A DNA stretch of 64,000 nucleotides from Orbilia blumenaviensis (lineage: Eukaryota; Ascomycota; Orbiliomycetes; Orbiliales; Orbiliaceae). The stretch spans positions 186,001 through 250,000 of the forward strand of contig JAVHNS010000005.1 in the NCBI GenBank assembly GCA_036872755.1. The letters are read 5' to 3'. This document shows, piece by piece, positions 24,598 to 36,225 of this stretch. The stretch's first letter is position 1; every line of letters begins with the position of its first letter. A program made the translations under genes and the position numbers. The notes beneath the pieces were generated by a model. The model worked only from the letters and a program-made list of their open reading frames with translations. It ran no database searches and had not been told where the DNA came from.

Positions 24598-27500
24598 CTT
24601 GTCATGAGCTTAATCAGACGAAGGATCGTGAATCCGGGTAATGTTGATGACCTAGTAATATCATGATCTCATGACAGACGGAAATGAAGGGTAATGTTGT
24701 GCTCGCGACACAGCAGAGCAGTAACGGTGGTGATTGCGACAGATGTTTGATGTCGGTTGTTCAGCCCCGGACCAGGGTGTTTTCGTGCAGGTTGTTGATG
24801 GAAGAAAGTTATCGAGGTGGGAGGATCCAATGCATGAAAAGGGACAGTTGAAGATGGCACGCTAATTGTGGACACGGAGGAGAAAAAGAAAAGAGGTAGC
24901 CTTTAGACCGTTAGTTTCCCATTCTACCCTTACGGCCATATACCCTGTTGACAGTAGGTTTTGGGGAGGGGGGGTCGGAGGCTGGGCAGCTTACTATACA
25001 AAGAGCATACAACCGTCGACGGGTAGTTTGGGAGGGGCCGGCTGGAAGAGTGATGTTTGGAGATGCTGTTTTGGGGGTGGGTCTTAACGTGGCTGTTGAA
25101 GCTCCCCTTTTTCGGGACGGTTGGCGAGGCGGATTTCGGATTTCAGATGATTGAATTCGAATGCGATTGCAAAGGCGCAACGTTGGCCGGTCGATTAATT
25201 ACGGCTCGAGCGATTCTAGGATACGTAATTCCGCATTGATATGAACCAAGCCCTCTAACTACTACCTAGCTTTTACTGGAAGTTTAAAAAAGATATAAAT
25301 AGTAGAGATAAATAAAAACAATAGAAGATAAAAAAAATAAAAATAAAATACTCCTCGAAAAGGGTAAGTGAAATCTCGAAGTAGAAAAAATAGTAACTTG
25401 TGAATGATCCAATTGACAAGGCCAAGAATCCAACGGTGTTCTTCTTTTCTTGCTCTTCTTCTCTTCTAAGTTGCCGGTTATACCGAAGGAATCAAAACTC
25501 GGTTCGCGATCCGAGGCGCCTCTGATTCAGCTGCAGCCCCCTTTCCCTTGCCTTTGCAATGCTTCTCTCTCTTGTGCAAGACTCCCCAAGATCAGAATTC
25601 AAACTTCGAATTCACATTTTTTCAGTTACATACTTAGTACAGACATGTAGCAGCACTGCTAATTGGTAGAAAGTGAAGGGAAAAAAAAGACTCTTCCATT
25701 AAACATCGCCTTTCAAGAAGCTGCCCATTCCTTGCAGCTCCCAATCTCTGCTTCGATTGGCGTTTCTGGTCAAGCTGAAACGCGAGATGGTGTCCGGTCG
25801 GGGGCTGGTTTAGGCAGGCTCTGATGCAGATGCGTATCCACCCATGTTCGCCGCACCCAGCCCTTTTTCACCTTCACGATCTTTATCCTGGACAACAGCA
25901 GCAGCAGCCCTGGACAGGAGAGGTTACATCGATCTAACCCGTTATTGCTGGCCCTTCATTCCAACCGCATCCTGCGTGCATAGCTGCAAAGCGACAAACA
26001 CATGTCGATGGGGGGATTTCTTGTTTGCATTGAACTGTCGACGAATTCATTGCTCGACGAGCCGCCGTATTCTATGCATCCGTCTCCGTTGGAATCGAAC
26101 CGAATCGGCCCTCATTCGCTGTTCTCATTACGAAGGATTACCACACACCCCAGCTGCCCAGCACTACCAATTCATTTCCAAGGGGGTGAATCTCTACGGG
26201 ATTTCCTTTTAAAATTATTATTGTTATTATTTGACCTGCACGTCGAACATGTACCGGCCGGGTAGTTGGAAAGAATGGGAGGGAAAGGAGAAGAAAAAAG
26301 GGTCGAATTCGAAGCCTAATACGAGGTAGCATCAGCGTCGCCCGTCTCCACAGGCTTGCAAGAGCTTACGCACTACAAGCTTCCCCCTTTCGAGTTTCGT
26401 TTCGAACGTTTTTTCAGAACGAATAAACCACCATACCAAGAGATTTTCTCAAAGACGCCAAGCGATATGATAACTCCAATCAATCTCCAGCCAGGCCTGT
26501 CGCAAGTTGCCTCGTGTGACGTACATATATTTAACGATCATGTACGCGTAGATGGGACGACGACGCAACTGGGGTTATACTGGAGCTGGGCGCAGGCAAA
26601 GGGATGATCCAGGGACCACTCTCGCATGGCCTGCAAAACTCTCTACTTGAAATCTTGGTCGTTGACGGGGTCGCACGTGGCGAATGCTTCATACGCACAT
26701 CAAAATTCGCGGTACTTCCAGCTGCTTAGTATAGCCACACTATACGAAGAGCGATCAATAACGGCAGTCGGAGAATAACAATCAGAGACACCGCCTCTCG
26801 CTTGGAGCTGAGCGCGCCGCCGAAGGGAGTGGGTTACAGAATACATACATATAAGTATCATGAGATTTCCTCGTTCGCCGTATGCCGTATACATTGCGTG
26901 CGTGCATGCACCAAAAACAGATTCTTTCGGACCCTAACGTCAGACTAAACCAAGGCTCACTCGACAGCACCACATTCTTGTGATTTTTATTTTGTTCTCC
27001 CATCATTTAAATCAAAATTGAGATTTCATGGGGAGCTCAATAGGTGAAACAAAAACAATTTTTTATCGAAAGGTTTATCAGAGGCAAAAGTCCCCTTTCT
27101 GATGGGGCTTTCCGCAGCAATCGAGAATCGACGAGGCTCTGAGGTCACCCACTTGTCATATCACCACCACCCGGCAAGAATCTACCGAGCTTGGCATTCC
27201 TCGCCAAACCAGCGACAAGAATTCAATCCAAGAAACCCAGTCTTGGACCTATTCACTTCCCCGGACAGACCCCGAAACCCCTCATGTCATTCCTTATTAG
27301 ACAACGGAAGGAACTCGTGACGGAATATGCATGCGCGAACTCCAACGTGATTATTCGACTCTGTCGAACAGAAAATTTTTAACCCCCATGACTCCACCAG
27401 TGCTGGATATTGACTTACAGAGCACGGCTGTAAAATGGTTCCGAGATCCGTCGACATCCTTAAACCCCGAAAACCCCACACTCTTGTGCATTGGCGGGAA

Positions 27501-28734
27501 AGCTTGTGATCATCTCTCGGCAGGCCCTTTAGCGTCTATCGGTAGGGTTGTTTCGGCACATCGAGGGATCCTCGACCACCTCGAACGTTAATTACGGTCT
27601 AAAATGCACCCTGTTAACGAGAAGCTTAGAAGCTTAGTATCTAAGGGTGGTCAGAAGGACTCTTGCCTCGACCGGGCTATAAACCATTCCGGTTGGTCCT
27701 TTCGAATTCACAATTGGGCACGGCTTTGTCATATTCGCTGTCACTGAAACTATTCCAGACATCTAGCCTTTATGACTCCGCTAACTAGCACGATGATTTC
27801 ATAATATGCGGGGTCGTGATTATTCATAATATTCCATCAAAACTATCTGCAAGCGCCTAGAAGAGGGATACAAACTGTCTTTTTTTCCTTGGTTGGAGTT
27901 ACAATGTTGGCCGGAACTGTTCGGATCCGGAAGAAATATTGATTGGATTCAATACTATAGCTTGGGGACATCAAGCTTTTTTCCATGCAATAGACCCAGC
28001 TAAAGTAGCTTCCAGAGCTAATATCCGGGTCCGATGAGTAAGACAAAAGCCGGCCGATAACGCCTTCGTAGTTACCGGTTCGACGGCCACTTCGCTTGGT
28101 GCATGGTGACGGGTTTACCAGATGTCCTTGTCCATCTATTCGGGCAGGTCGTTCCCGCCCATATTGTTTCTATAGCAGGTAAATTTTTTTATAGCAAAAA
28201 AACATTTTTTCTCCTTTGATACGACCGGACATTTGCGAGAGCAAGGAAGTTTACGAAGCCCGTCAACTAGCGTGGTAAGAGCCGTTTTTCCAAGCAAAAA
28301 AATGTGACAACTTTCCATATGACGTAATTTCGCGCGAACTTCCTTTCCATTCAATAGAAGCCTGCAGCGTTATACCAGCTGTGAGACACTGCAGAAGAGT
28401 CGTTGATCGAATCGAATCGGTGATAGCAACGATCTAACAAGCATTTTTCAGATGGTAGAATAAGATATTGATGGGGAGGAGGGAAAGGGGGAGTAAGAAC
28501 TAAAGCGATTAGACTCTCAATGGCTCCGATCATTCGTTGGTGTGTGCCTGTCGACACTGAAACTTTGGTAGCCAAAGTTTAGATTAAAAAAAAAAAAAAA
28601 AAAAAGACTTTCGTCCCCAAAGCCGGCCGATGCTGGGGGACTAGACGTATCGACATGGATATTTTCTTTTTTTTTTTATCTTCCCAACTAGGTAGAATTG
28701 AAGCTTTGATAGAAAAGTGAAGAAGAAGAAAAAG

Positions 28735-28739
<5 letters not shown>

Positions 28740-28773
<34 letters not shown>
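28740..28773. repeat. Poly(A) tract of about 34 nt
   Basis: The longest homopolymer in the window, preceded at 28586-28605 by another ~20 A run and by a T run at 28668-28677. Flanking DNA shows no target-site duplication that could be seen by eye. Confidence 0.9.
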
Positions 28774-28775
<2 letters not shown>

Positions 28776-29847
28776 TACTTGCTTCTGATAAACCCAGGCT
28801 GGGGAGATTCTTGCAAATCCGCAGCCAGATATATCGTAATGGCTGGCCAGGCGCCATGGGGAGGTACGAAGTTGTCCCACCCAATTTGCAACAGTCTGGC
28901 CTGGGGAGACGAAATGATTCGCCCGTATATTGCCGGCGAGGCGAATGGAATAACGACAGCTCCTGGCATGGCAGCTCGCAAGGACCCGGTCGAGCACCTG
29001 CATGCCGTAAGCGTGTATGTAATCATACAGTCGGAGTAGCTGCTGACCGAAGCATCCCGTTCGTGAAAGTGGCCTGTCCGCGGACGACAGACGGGCCAGA
29101 AGATGCAATGCAGAAATTCACCCCACCAGCTCGACCCACGGGCATTATTAACGAGATCTGGAAATGCATGGAATTAGTGACGGAGTTCCGCGCGATCGAA
29201 GAGGAGGAGGAGGTAGAGCAAAAGAAACCGACCAAATGCCGGAAGGAAATTTATTTTAAAAGGCTAAACCGAAGACCCGTCCCGGACTGTCCTTTTTCCC
29301 CCCTTCATGATAATTCTGGCCGCATAGTTTTTTTTAGCATATCTATCGAGTTCCGGATCTGTCTTTCAAGCCCAACAGTAGCCTTCAACCTTATTAATAT
29401 AACAGGCCTATAACTAAGTAGTCTGCCCCGACAAACACCATTACTTAATTAAATAAACAGACGGCCCCAACAAACATTTCGCATTCCCATTCGAATTCAC
29501 ACTTACATGCATCCATCCATATATCATATTAATTGAATCAGATCACACCCATGTGTATGGCTTTCCGTAGTCTGATTTAATTATATCATCCCGGTCCAAG
29601 AGAGTTCGAACTAGTGGTGAGTTGTGCTCCTGCCATCCTGTCCGTTGACGTCATCCCTCCCGAGGTGCGCCTTTCGCAGTCCCAAACGGGCTTATTTGCC
29701 TGAACCGTCATTCGTGCGCAAACCAACCCATCATCCTGCTCAAGCCTGCAAATGCTAGCCCGGTGTATTGCATAATCCGTCTCGCTGTCTGCTACATAAC
29801 CTCGTTCTTTTCGCTCGTTATCAATCGCTGTTTTTTCTTTAAATAAT

Positions 29848-29867
29848 AGAGAGAGAGAGAGAGAGAA
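29848..29867. repeat. (AG)n dinucleotide repeat
   Basis: About ten AG units in the upstream DNA of the ErdS-type gene, some 250 bp before its ATG. GA-repeats in such positions can act as promoter elements; no further support is available here. Confidence 0.85.
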
Positions 29868-30114
29868 GGAGTAACCAGAGTTTCTAATTTTAAATACCAT
29901 GAAGCTTAGATTGTAGCTCATCTTTATTTAATACCACCCGGCTCGCCTCTGCATCACACACACACCACAGTGCACATCGACAATCTGATATCACCATTGC
30001 ATCATCACACGGGAACCCAGCACTGCAACACCAAAAATTTAACACCCTCACTCGCAGCTTAACTAACGTTAAATACCTCTTTTAAAAAAACAGAAAATAT
30101 ACATAACGGCAGCA

Positions 30115-33100
30115 ATGTCGGCTCTTAGGAGAGCACTGCACAAGATCCGTGCTACTGGGGCTTTCAAAGAGAATACTCGCTCAGCGCCAACGATCACCGA
30201 GAAATTGAACGGTGATATTCCCAATGGACAGTCGGCCTCATCCTTACAGTCCAAGTCCAGTGGAGAAGAAAAGAACCAGGTCAGCAGAAACCAAGCTCGG
30301 AAACAGGAAAAGAGAGAGCAAAAAGAGACTCGAGTGATCCTTAACGAAAGAAGAGAGCTCGAGCTTGAGGAGAAAAGAAAAATGGAGGCTGCCCTTGCCG
30401 CTAAACTTGAGCCTGACGAGCTTCAGCAGAGATACGGTGTCCTACCAATAAATCAGTCCCAGGAGAGAAAGAACGAGGCTAGGTTTAGAATCGCAAACAT
30501 CACCGCTGCCCACGAGGGAGAGGAGGTGACACTCAGAGTCAGAGTTCATACCATCAGGAAGCTTAGCTCCGGCCTTGCCTTCTTCATCTTTAGGCAGAAG
30601 GAGTTTACCATCCAGGGTGTCCTAGAAGAGAAGGAAAGTCAAGCTTCGGAATACATGATCAAATGGGCAGACCATATCGGTGTCGAATCCGTCGTCCTCG
30701 TCAAAGGTATTGTCCGAAAGGCCGCCCAAACCGTTAAGGCCGCCACCATCCACGACCAGGAGATTCTCATCAGAGAGTTCCATGCCATTTCAGAGGTCTC
30801 TGGAGACCTTCCATTCACCGTCTACGAAGCCGAGATCTCAAAAGAAGACGTCGACAAGGAGACCAGCCGTGGCCACCATATCAATACCCGAACCCTTCTC
30901 AGCAACCGAATCCTAGACCTTAGAACCGCTCCCTCCCAAGCCCTCTTCAGAATTAATGCCGGTATCTGCAACCTCTTCCGTACATTCCTTGACGGCCAGG
31001 GATTTATGGAAATCCATACCCCTAAACTTCAGGGAGCCGCTACTGAGTCCGGGGCCAGTGTCTTCAAAGTTAAATACTTCGACCGAGACGCTTTCCTCGC
31101 GCAAAGCCCTCAGTTAGCCAAACAGATGAGTGTTATCGCCGACTTCGAGAGAGTTTACGAAATCGGCCCCGTTTTCCGTGCTGAGGACAGTAACACCCAC
31201 AGGCACTTGACAGAATTCACTGGCCTCGATCTTGAGATGGCCTTTGAGGAGCATTACCATGAAGTTCTCGACATGATCGACAACATGTTCAAGTCCATCT
31301 TCAAGGGCATTTACGAAAGATATCGCCATGAATTAGATACCGTCAAGCAACAGTTCCCCCACGAGGATCTTGTCTGGCTAGATAAGACCCCCCGGATTCC
31401 TTTTAAAGAAGGTATCAAGATGCTCCGCGATTCTGGCTATAAGGAAGAAGATGGTAGTGTTCCTCATGAGCATGAAGATCTAAGCACCCGTGCTGAAATC
31501 CGTCTCGGTGGACTTGTCAAGGAGAAGTATGGTACAGACTTCTACATCATCGACAAGTTCCCTCTCTCCGCTCGCCCATTTTACACCATGTTGGACCCTG
31601 AAGATCCTCATTACACCAACTCTTTCGACATATTCCTGCGTGGTCAGGAAATTTTGTCAGGAGGCCAGCGTATTCATAATCCGGAAATGCTCAAGAAGCG
31701 CATGCTTGACAACTCTATCCAGCCATCCGCAATGAAGGAATATCTCGAAGGCTTCACTTATGGCGCCCCACCACACGGAGGTGGCGGTGTTGGTTTGGAG
31801 CGTGTAATCATGCTGTTGTTGAACCTGGGAGATGTCCGTCATGCGTCGCTATTCCACAGGGATCCTCGAAGCCTGCCGAAGCAGCCCCCAGTTTCAGTCC
31901 TTCGTCACCCAGAGGCCAGCACGTTGAATCCTCCATGGAAGAACAAGCCGGCATTCATTGATGATATACCAACCAAGGAATTGCAGCCGCTAACGAAACT
32001 CATTGCCAATTATGGTGATGCTTCCAACACCTCATGGCTGGACGATAGGTATAAAGTTTGGCGAGATGAAGATACTGGTGCTGCCTGTGGCTATGTTCCC
32101 CAAGACCACTATGCCATCATCATCGGTGATCCTCTTTGCGACCGTTCACAGTACGAGATTATTATGAGGAAATTTATCAAGTTTATTAAAGATGAGCTTG
32201 AGTTGAAACCGATCTGGTTGCTCGTCGGAAAGGATGGCGAAGAGGTTCTCGGTGGAAAGTTTGGTTGGAGCACGCTCAGCTGTACCGCCGAAGAAAGAGT
32301 CGACCCTTCCGTCGACCCCGCAGCTGAGGATGACAATGTCGCTCGCAAGATCAGGCACGCAAAGAAGGAGGGAATCAAGATCTCCGATGTTCCACCCGGT
32401 CAAGTTACTCCCGAGATCAAAGCCAAATGTGATCAGAGGATGCAGGATTGGATGAACAACCGGAAGGGAACTCAAGTCCATTTGACTGAACTAAATCCAT
32501 GGGTCGACTGGGAGCACCGTCGCTACTTCTACGCCACCGACAAAGAGGATAATGTCCATGCTTTGTTGGTACTCGCACAGCTTTCCAACGAACACGGATA
32601 TCAAGTCAAATACGCACTTGAGTTCCCAGGCGCCCCAAGTGGTACCAGCGAATATATAATCACCCACGCTTTGCACAACGCCGCTGCTGCCGGTGCAAAG
32701 AGTGTGACTTTTGGAGGTTCTGCGACTACTGGTCTTTCAGGTGGCCATCACATGGGAGGCTTGAGGATGAAGTTCCTTGCTAAGTCGTACCAGTCTATCG
32801 TCTCTTCGCTCAAGTTGATCAACAAGAGCGAATTCAGGCAGAAGCTTGGTGCTGAGGAAGATCCTATTTATATTTGTTTCCCGAAGAACGGACTCGGTCC
32901 AAGAGGCATCCGTGCTATCATGAAGTTCTTCTCATCCGAGGGTGCTGTCAGCGATGAGGATAGTCCGAAGAATGGTAGTCCCTTCGCTAGCCCAAGGAAC
33001 AGTCTTGGAAGCCCACCAAAGAGTCCACCTAGAATCAAGAGCCCCAAGGGTAGCATTAATGGCAAGTCGAATGGTGTAGCTAATGGTGCGCATAGCCCGC

Positions 33101-33198
33101 CAAAGAGCCCCAAATCTCCGAAAATCCCGAAAAAGAGTCCAGCCAGCAGTCCGAGAAATAGCTTAACGAAGAATCGGATTAGTATCGGTTCATTCTAG
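30115..33198 (+). CDS. erdS: Aspartyl-tRNA synthetase fused to aminoacyl-tRNA transferase domain (ergosteryl-3-beta-O-aspartate synthase type)
   Basis: Intronless, 1,027 aa. The first part is a complete class IIb aspartyl-tRNA synthetase: a Lys/Glu-rich extension (to about residue 110), an OB-fold, motif 2 (FRAEDSNTHRHLTEF, about residue 355-369) and motif 3 (GGGVGLERVIMLLL, about residue 557-570). From about residue 590 to 940 a second domain of the DUF2156/GNAT-like aminoacyl-tRNA transferase class follows (RYKVWRDEDTGAACGYV, then LVGKDGEEVLGGKFGW, GGHHMGGLRMKFLAKSY). This AspRS-transferase fusion is the known fungal ErdS, which charges tRNA-Asp and passes aspartate to the 3-beta-OH of ergosterol. 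The last ~80 residues are a basic Ser-Pro-rich tail with many SP/SPK sites. Translation of bulk tRNA-Asp presumably depends on a separate AspRS gene elsewhere. The call is by domain order; enzyme activity is inferred from the family. Confidence 0.93.
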   Translation: MSALRRALHKIRATGAFKENTRSAPTITEKLNGDIPNGQSASSLQSKSSGEEKNQVSRNQARKQEKREQKETRVILNERRELELEEKRKMEAALAAKLEPDELQQRYGVLPINQSQERKNEARFRIANITAAHEGEEVTLRVRVHTIRKLSSGLAFFIFRQKEFTIQGVLEEKESQASEYMIKWADHIGVESVVLVKGIVRKAAQTVKAATIHDQEILIREFHAISEVSGDLPFTVYEAEISKEDVDKETSRGHHINTRTLLSNRILDLRTAPSQALFRINAGICNLFRTFLDGQGFMEIHTPKLQGAATESGASVFKVKYFDRDAFLAQSPQLAKQMSVIADFERVYEIGPVFRAEDSNTHRHLTEFTGLDLEMAFEEHYHEVLDMIDNMFKSIFKGIYERYRHELDTVKQQFPHEDLVWLDKTPRIPFKEGIKMLRDSGYKEEDGSVPHEHEDLSTRAEIRLGGLVKEKYGTDFYIIDKFPLSARPFYTMLDPEDPHYTNSFDIFLRGQEILSGGQRIHNPEMLKKRMLDNSIQPSAMKEYLEGFTYGAPPHGGGGVGLERVIMLLLNLGDVRHASLFHRDPRSLPKQPPVSVLRHPEASTLNPPWKNKPAFIDDIPTKELQPLTKLIANYGDASNTSWLDDRYKVWRDEDTGAACGYVPQDHYAIIIGDPLCDRSQYEIIMRKFIKFIKDELELKPIWLLVGKDGEEVLGGKFGWSTLSCTAEERVDPSVDPAAEDDNVARKIRHAKKEGIKISDVPPGQVTPEIKAKCDQRMQDWMNNRKGTQVHLTELNPWVDWEHRRYFYATDKEDNVHALLVLAQLSNEHGYQVKYALEFPGAPSGTSEYIITHALHNAAAAGAKSVTFGGSATTGLSGGHHMGGLRMKFLAKSYQSIVSSLKLINKSEFRQKLGAEEDPIYICFPKNGLGPRGIRAIMKFFSSEGAVSDEDSPKNGSPFASPRNSLGSPPKSPPRIKSPKGSINGKSNGVANGAHSPPKSPKSPKIPKKSPASSPRNSLTKNRISIGSF

Positions 33199-34210
33199 AG
33201 GAAAATTTAGTGGTCTTTTTCGCAGTAAATGGGGTTTCTCTTTTTTTGGTTGTTGGAGTTTTTGATAGTTGGAAGGTTTTTCATGGTCATGACTTCAGGA
33301 GGTCTGCATGGAGCACTCTTTCCCTCTCTTTTTCCTCTCCTCTTTTCAGCGAGTTTGTCATATATTCCCTTCACTTCTGCTGTTTTAATATATCCATTTC
33401 TTTTTCACGAGTTTCGGTATTACCTAATTTTGGTTGGTTTGAGCGAGTTTAAAGATAGGGCAGTCATCCCTTTTGCTACCGGCAATTTGTCGTTTTTGTT
33501 ATAACGTCGTCGTTTCTTGGTTGTGTATGTTTCTAGGATGAAATAATTTAAGAAGTATATATGCTCCTAACGTGTCGAGTATAAATTTCGAAAATGAAAA
33601 CATATAAGTTGAATACAGAACCAGTTGAGCATACATATATCAAACTGTCAAGATATACAAATGTATATATATTGATAATTTGAGGTAAGGATATATCGAG
33701 GTTTGACTAAATTTTTTGGTAATAGCGATTTAATATATATATATATTGGATTTCGGACTGAGGTGGATATGCCTATAGATTGCCTTGTAATTGGTCTTGA
33801 TTATAATACTAGACAGTATATCACGGTTAAACAACCTTGCTGAACTGGTTGGTAGTCCCTCTGGGCTTTAAGGCTTCAAACTTATTGCCCTAAGCTCTGC
33901 TAATATTGTAGGCTATTAAGAAGTTACTTAGATGATCTCTGGAATAGACATCGCCCTTAGAGAAAGGACTAGTGTTATTAGACATCTTGAGGTTTCTGTA
34001 TCAATAATACACAGTCGTAGACGCATTCCTTTCATGCTCGGCCTCGATGACCCTCACATGAGGTCGTACGGGATCGAGACTAAGGTTACACTCAATTTAC
34101 AAGACTTCCAAGTTCAGACAGAATCTTACACATCTGCCCCACATCACTACTGCCTTAATTTCTATCATGACTACTTACTTTCTCTAGAACTATCGAATTA
34201 CAATATTACG
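33199..34210. other. AT-rich intergenic region between ErdS-type gene and orphan gene
   Basis: About 1 kb. The first ~350 bp are T-rich 3' UTR-like sequence. The middle (about 33530-33780) is AT-rich with TATATA runs. From 33932 the frame of the downstream orphan gene is already open, so an N-terminal extension of that protein is possible. Nothing else was seen. Confidence 0.5.
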
Positions 34211-35215
34211 ATGACAGACTCGTGTGCACGTGTTTTCAAGCCGTCGACACGAGAGGGAAGCATCACTCCCGAGCCTACATCACTCCTCCACCCCGATGTC
34301 CCCATCGCGGGCCAAAACCTCCCTCCGCAGTACCAAAAGTGCCCAGACAGCACACATAACACCTACAAACTCATCTGCCTTCGCAAACTTCCCGTCGATG
34401 ACAACGACAAAAATCCCAGAACCGAATCTAAAGGGAAAGATTCTAAAAAATCCCAATCCCGTATGAATTCAAGAGATGACAAACCTTCCAAACCAACTTT
34501 TACTACAAAAACCCGACTCAAACCGGAAAACACTCCAATCTCCTCAACCTCATATAGGGACCTTGATAATCCCACCGTTCTTGTCAATGACCCGACCACT
34601 AAAGAGTGTTTAAAGCCAACCCCCAAGTCCCAAGAATGTGGACCCCAACATCGTTACTACCTCACCGAAGCTCTGGACTTTGACTACCAGGATATGCTTA
34701 ACATCTGCTCAGTCTGTAGTTCCTACAGAGAAGCCAGCGTACACACGATCATGGAATTAATGCCAGACGCTATCTTTGCTATTCAGACGATCAGGGCTAG
34801 TCTTAACGACGACGAACGTAGGAAGGGCTCAAGAAAAGAATGGGAGATGGCTCATCCTTTCTATTATATGCTTGAAGGAGAACGTGCGTGCTTATTTTTG
34901 GAACGAAGGAAGGCAAGTGGATTGAGAAACTGTGCTGAAGTAAGACGGTGTATCTTGCATGCAGCTGTTGAGAGAGAGAAGGAGGATAAAAAGCTGGGTA
35001 CGTTAACTCCACCGGCAACATCAAAATAAACCGAGAGTATCGAAAGCCGAAAGCTAACGGAGATCACCATCAAACAAACCCATTTTAAAGACTCCCAAAA
35101 ACCGTCAGCAATCCGCAAGTTCTTTAGACTCCCACCAAAGAAGTCGCGGAAGCGACTGACCGAGGAAGAGATACGTCGTACTGAAGAAATGATCATGGCC
35201 ATCCGGCTCATTTGA
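34211..35215 (+). CDS. Hypothetical protein, two exons, PIP-box-like C-terminus
   Basis: Unrecognised protein of 303 aa from exons 34211-34997 and 35091-35215. The intron (93 nt) has a GTACGT donor, a GCTAAC branch site at about 35053-35058 and an AAAG acceptor, and the phases match (1/1). Without splicing the frame ends at a TAA at 35027-35029. The N-terminal half is Ser/Thr/Pro/Lys-rich and probably disordered. A folded-looking part (HRYYLTEALDFDYQDMLN, CSVCSSYREASVHTIMEL, ending RNCAEVRRCILHAAVEREKE) has several Cys but no metal-binding spacing that could be assigned. Exon 2 encodes SAIRKFFRLPPKKSRKRL and a short amphipathic helix. The xxIxxFF pattern followed by basic residues resembles a non-canonical PCNA-interacting peptide plus nuclear signal. 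The frame is open upstream to an ATG at 33932, so the start is uncertain; MTDSCARVF was chosen because the upstream part looks like leader sequence. Confidence 0.7.
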
Positions 35216-36225
35216 TACGCCTTCTGAGGTTTTCGTTTTTTTAGAGTTTTTCTGTGCTTTAGTGCTACATACCCTCACTGTCTCTAACAGTGGTTTTTTA
35301 TTATTATTATTACTAACAAGAATTTAACGTATCGTGTTCGTTTCCTAACAACCTTGCGCTTGCCGCTATCCAGCATGTTGCAATTTGTAGGTCTATGCGT
35401 TGTCAATGAGATGGTTACACAAGTTTCCTTGTGACAGCCTACAAACGTTTCTGTGTTACCAGCACCACTTAAGCATCTCGCATTCACTCATACCTCATCC
35501 TTTTTTCTTTATTTCTTTATAAAGGCACTTAATCAGGGAAAAAAACCAATCAACACCTAAATGCTTTTTCATTTATTTTCATCCCATCCATCACCACGTC
35601 TGACCTACTCCTAACGAATGACTATGAAGTATAAACTAAAGTGTAAAAATCTTGAAAGTTCAAGAACAGGAAACCATCTTCGAGGAGTCGAGAAAAAAAG
35701 CTCACAAGGACGGTCCTTTAAAAAAGTGATAAAAAAAGGGGAGGGGGTTAACGAGGGTCAGGAAAAGAAGGAGACAGTACAGCCATATATATAAATTACA
35801 AGTGTGCGTGAAAAAAAAACAACAGAAAAACAACCAAACGAATGTGTATATCGAACTCCTTCCGATGATATTGAAGCAAAAAGAAACACAATAGAAATCA
35901 CAATGTCTATAAACGTTTTAGTAATAATAGAAATAGGGGTAGGAGGGAAGAGTAGTGAAGGAGGGAGAACGTGCGATAAAAAAAAAAAAGAAAAAAAGGA
36001 GATTAAAAATACAACTTCCTTTGTTTTAAAAGAGCAACCAGGTGTAAATCCGTGTGTGTGCGTGATGAAAATAAACGAAACGAACGCCATTCATTCTTCT
36101 TGTGTGCGTGTACGTTCTCTCCTTGACCCCCGCTATAGCGTGCATTAAAAGGCTACCAAGACAAAGATATAAACAAAGCTTTAGAATTAGAACATCATTA
36201 TTAATACTGGAAAGGAGATTGAAAA
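35216..36225. other. 1 kb convergent intergenic region
   Basis: Lies between the 3' ends of the orphan gene (+) and PMC1 (-). It is A-rich on the plus strand in its second half, with T-rich patches near 35298-35312 and 35498-35520, consistent with two 3' UTRs. No supported gene was seen. Confidence 0.55.

Larger units (their letters stand above)
24598..30114. other. 5.5 kb divergent intergenic region between CCH1 and the ErdS-type gene
   Basis: The longest gap in the window, serving as upstream DNA for both genes. It holds homopolymer A runs at 28586-28605 and 28740-28773 (34 A), an AG dinucleotide repeat at about 29848-29867 and several AT-rich patches. Open frames at 25844-26212 and 28811-29413 have no recognisable domain and atypical composition. 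The last ~200 bp before 30115 are CA-rich, like a fungal 5' UTR. No gene is supported, although an unspliced ncRNA or small gene cannot be excluded. Confidence 0.5.

Noticed and set aside
26083..26103. GGTTCGATTCC box-B-like sequence on the minus strand (possible tRNA)
   Set aside because: The T-stem bases do not pair and no matching box A or acceptor stem was found.
25844..26212. 122-codon open frame in the CCH1-ErdS gap
   Set aside because: Cys/Arg-rich with no domain; a competing frame overlaps it; no promoter or splice support.
28811..29413. 200-codon open frame on the plus strand
   Set aside because: No recognisable domain, Arg/Cys/Gly-biased composition unlike nearby genes, starts next to a long A run and no splice partner makes a better protein.
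33932..34210. Upstream extension of the orphan protein from the ATG at 33932
   Set aside because: The frame is open but the DNA looks like leader sequence; kept only as an alternative start.
35027..35029. In-frame TAA in the orphan gene as a nonsense mutation or readthrough site
   Set aside because: The stop lies within a canonical GTACGT...GCTAAC...AAAG intron whose removal keeps the frame, which is a simpler explanation.
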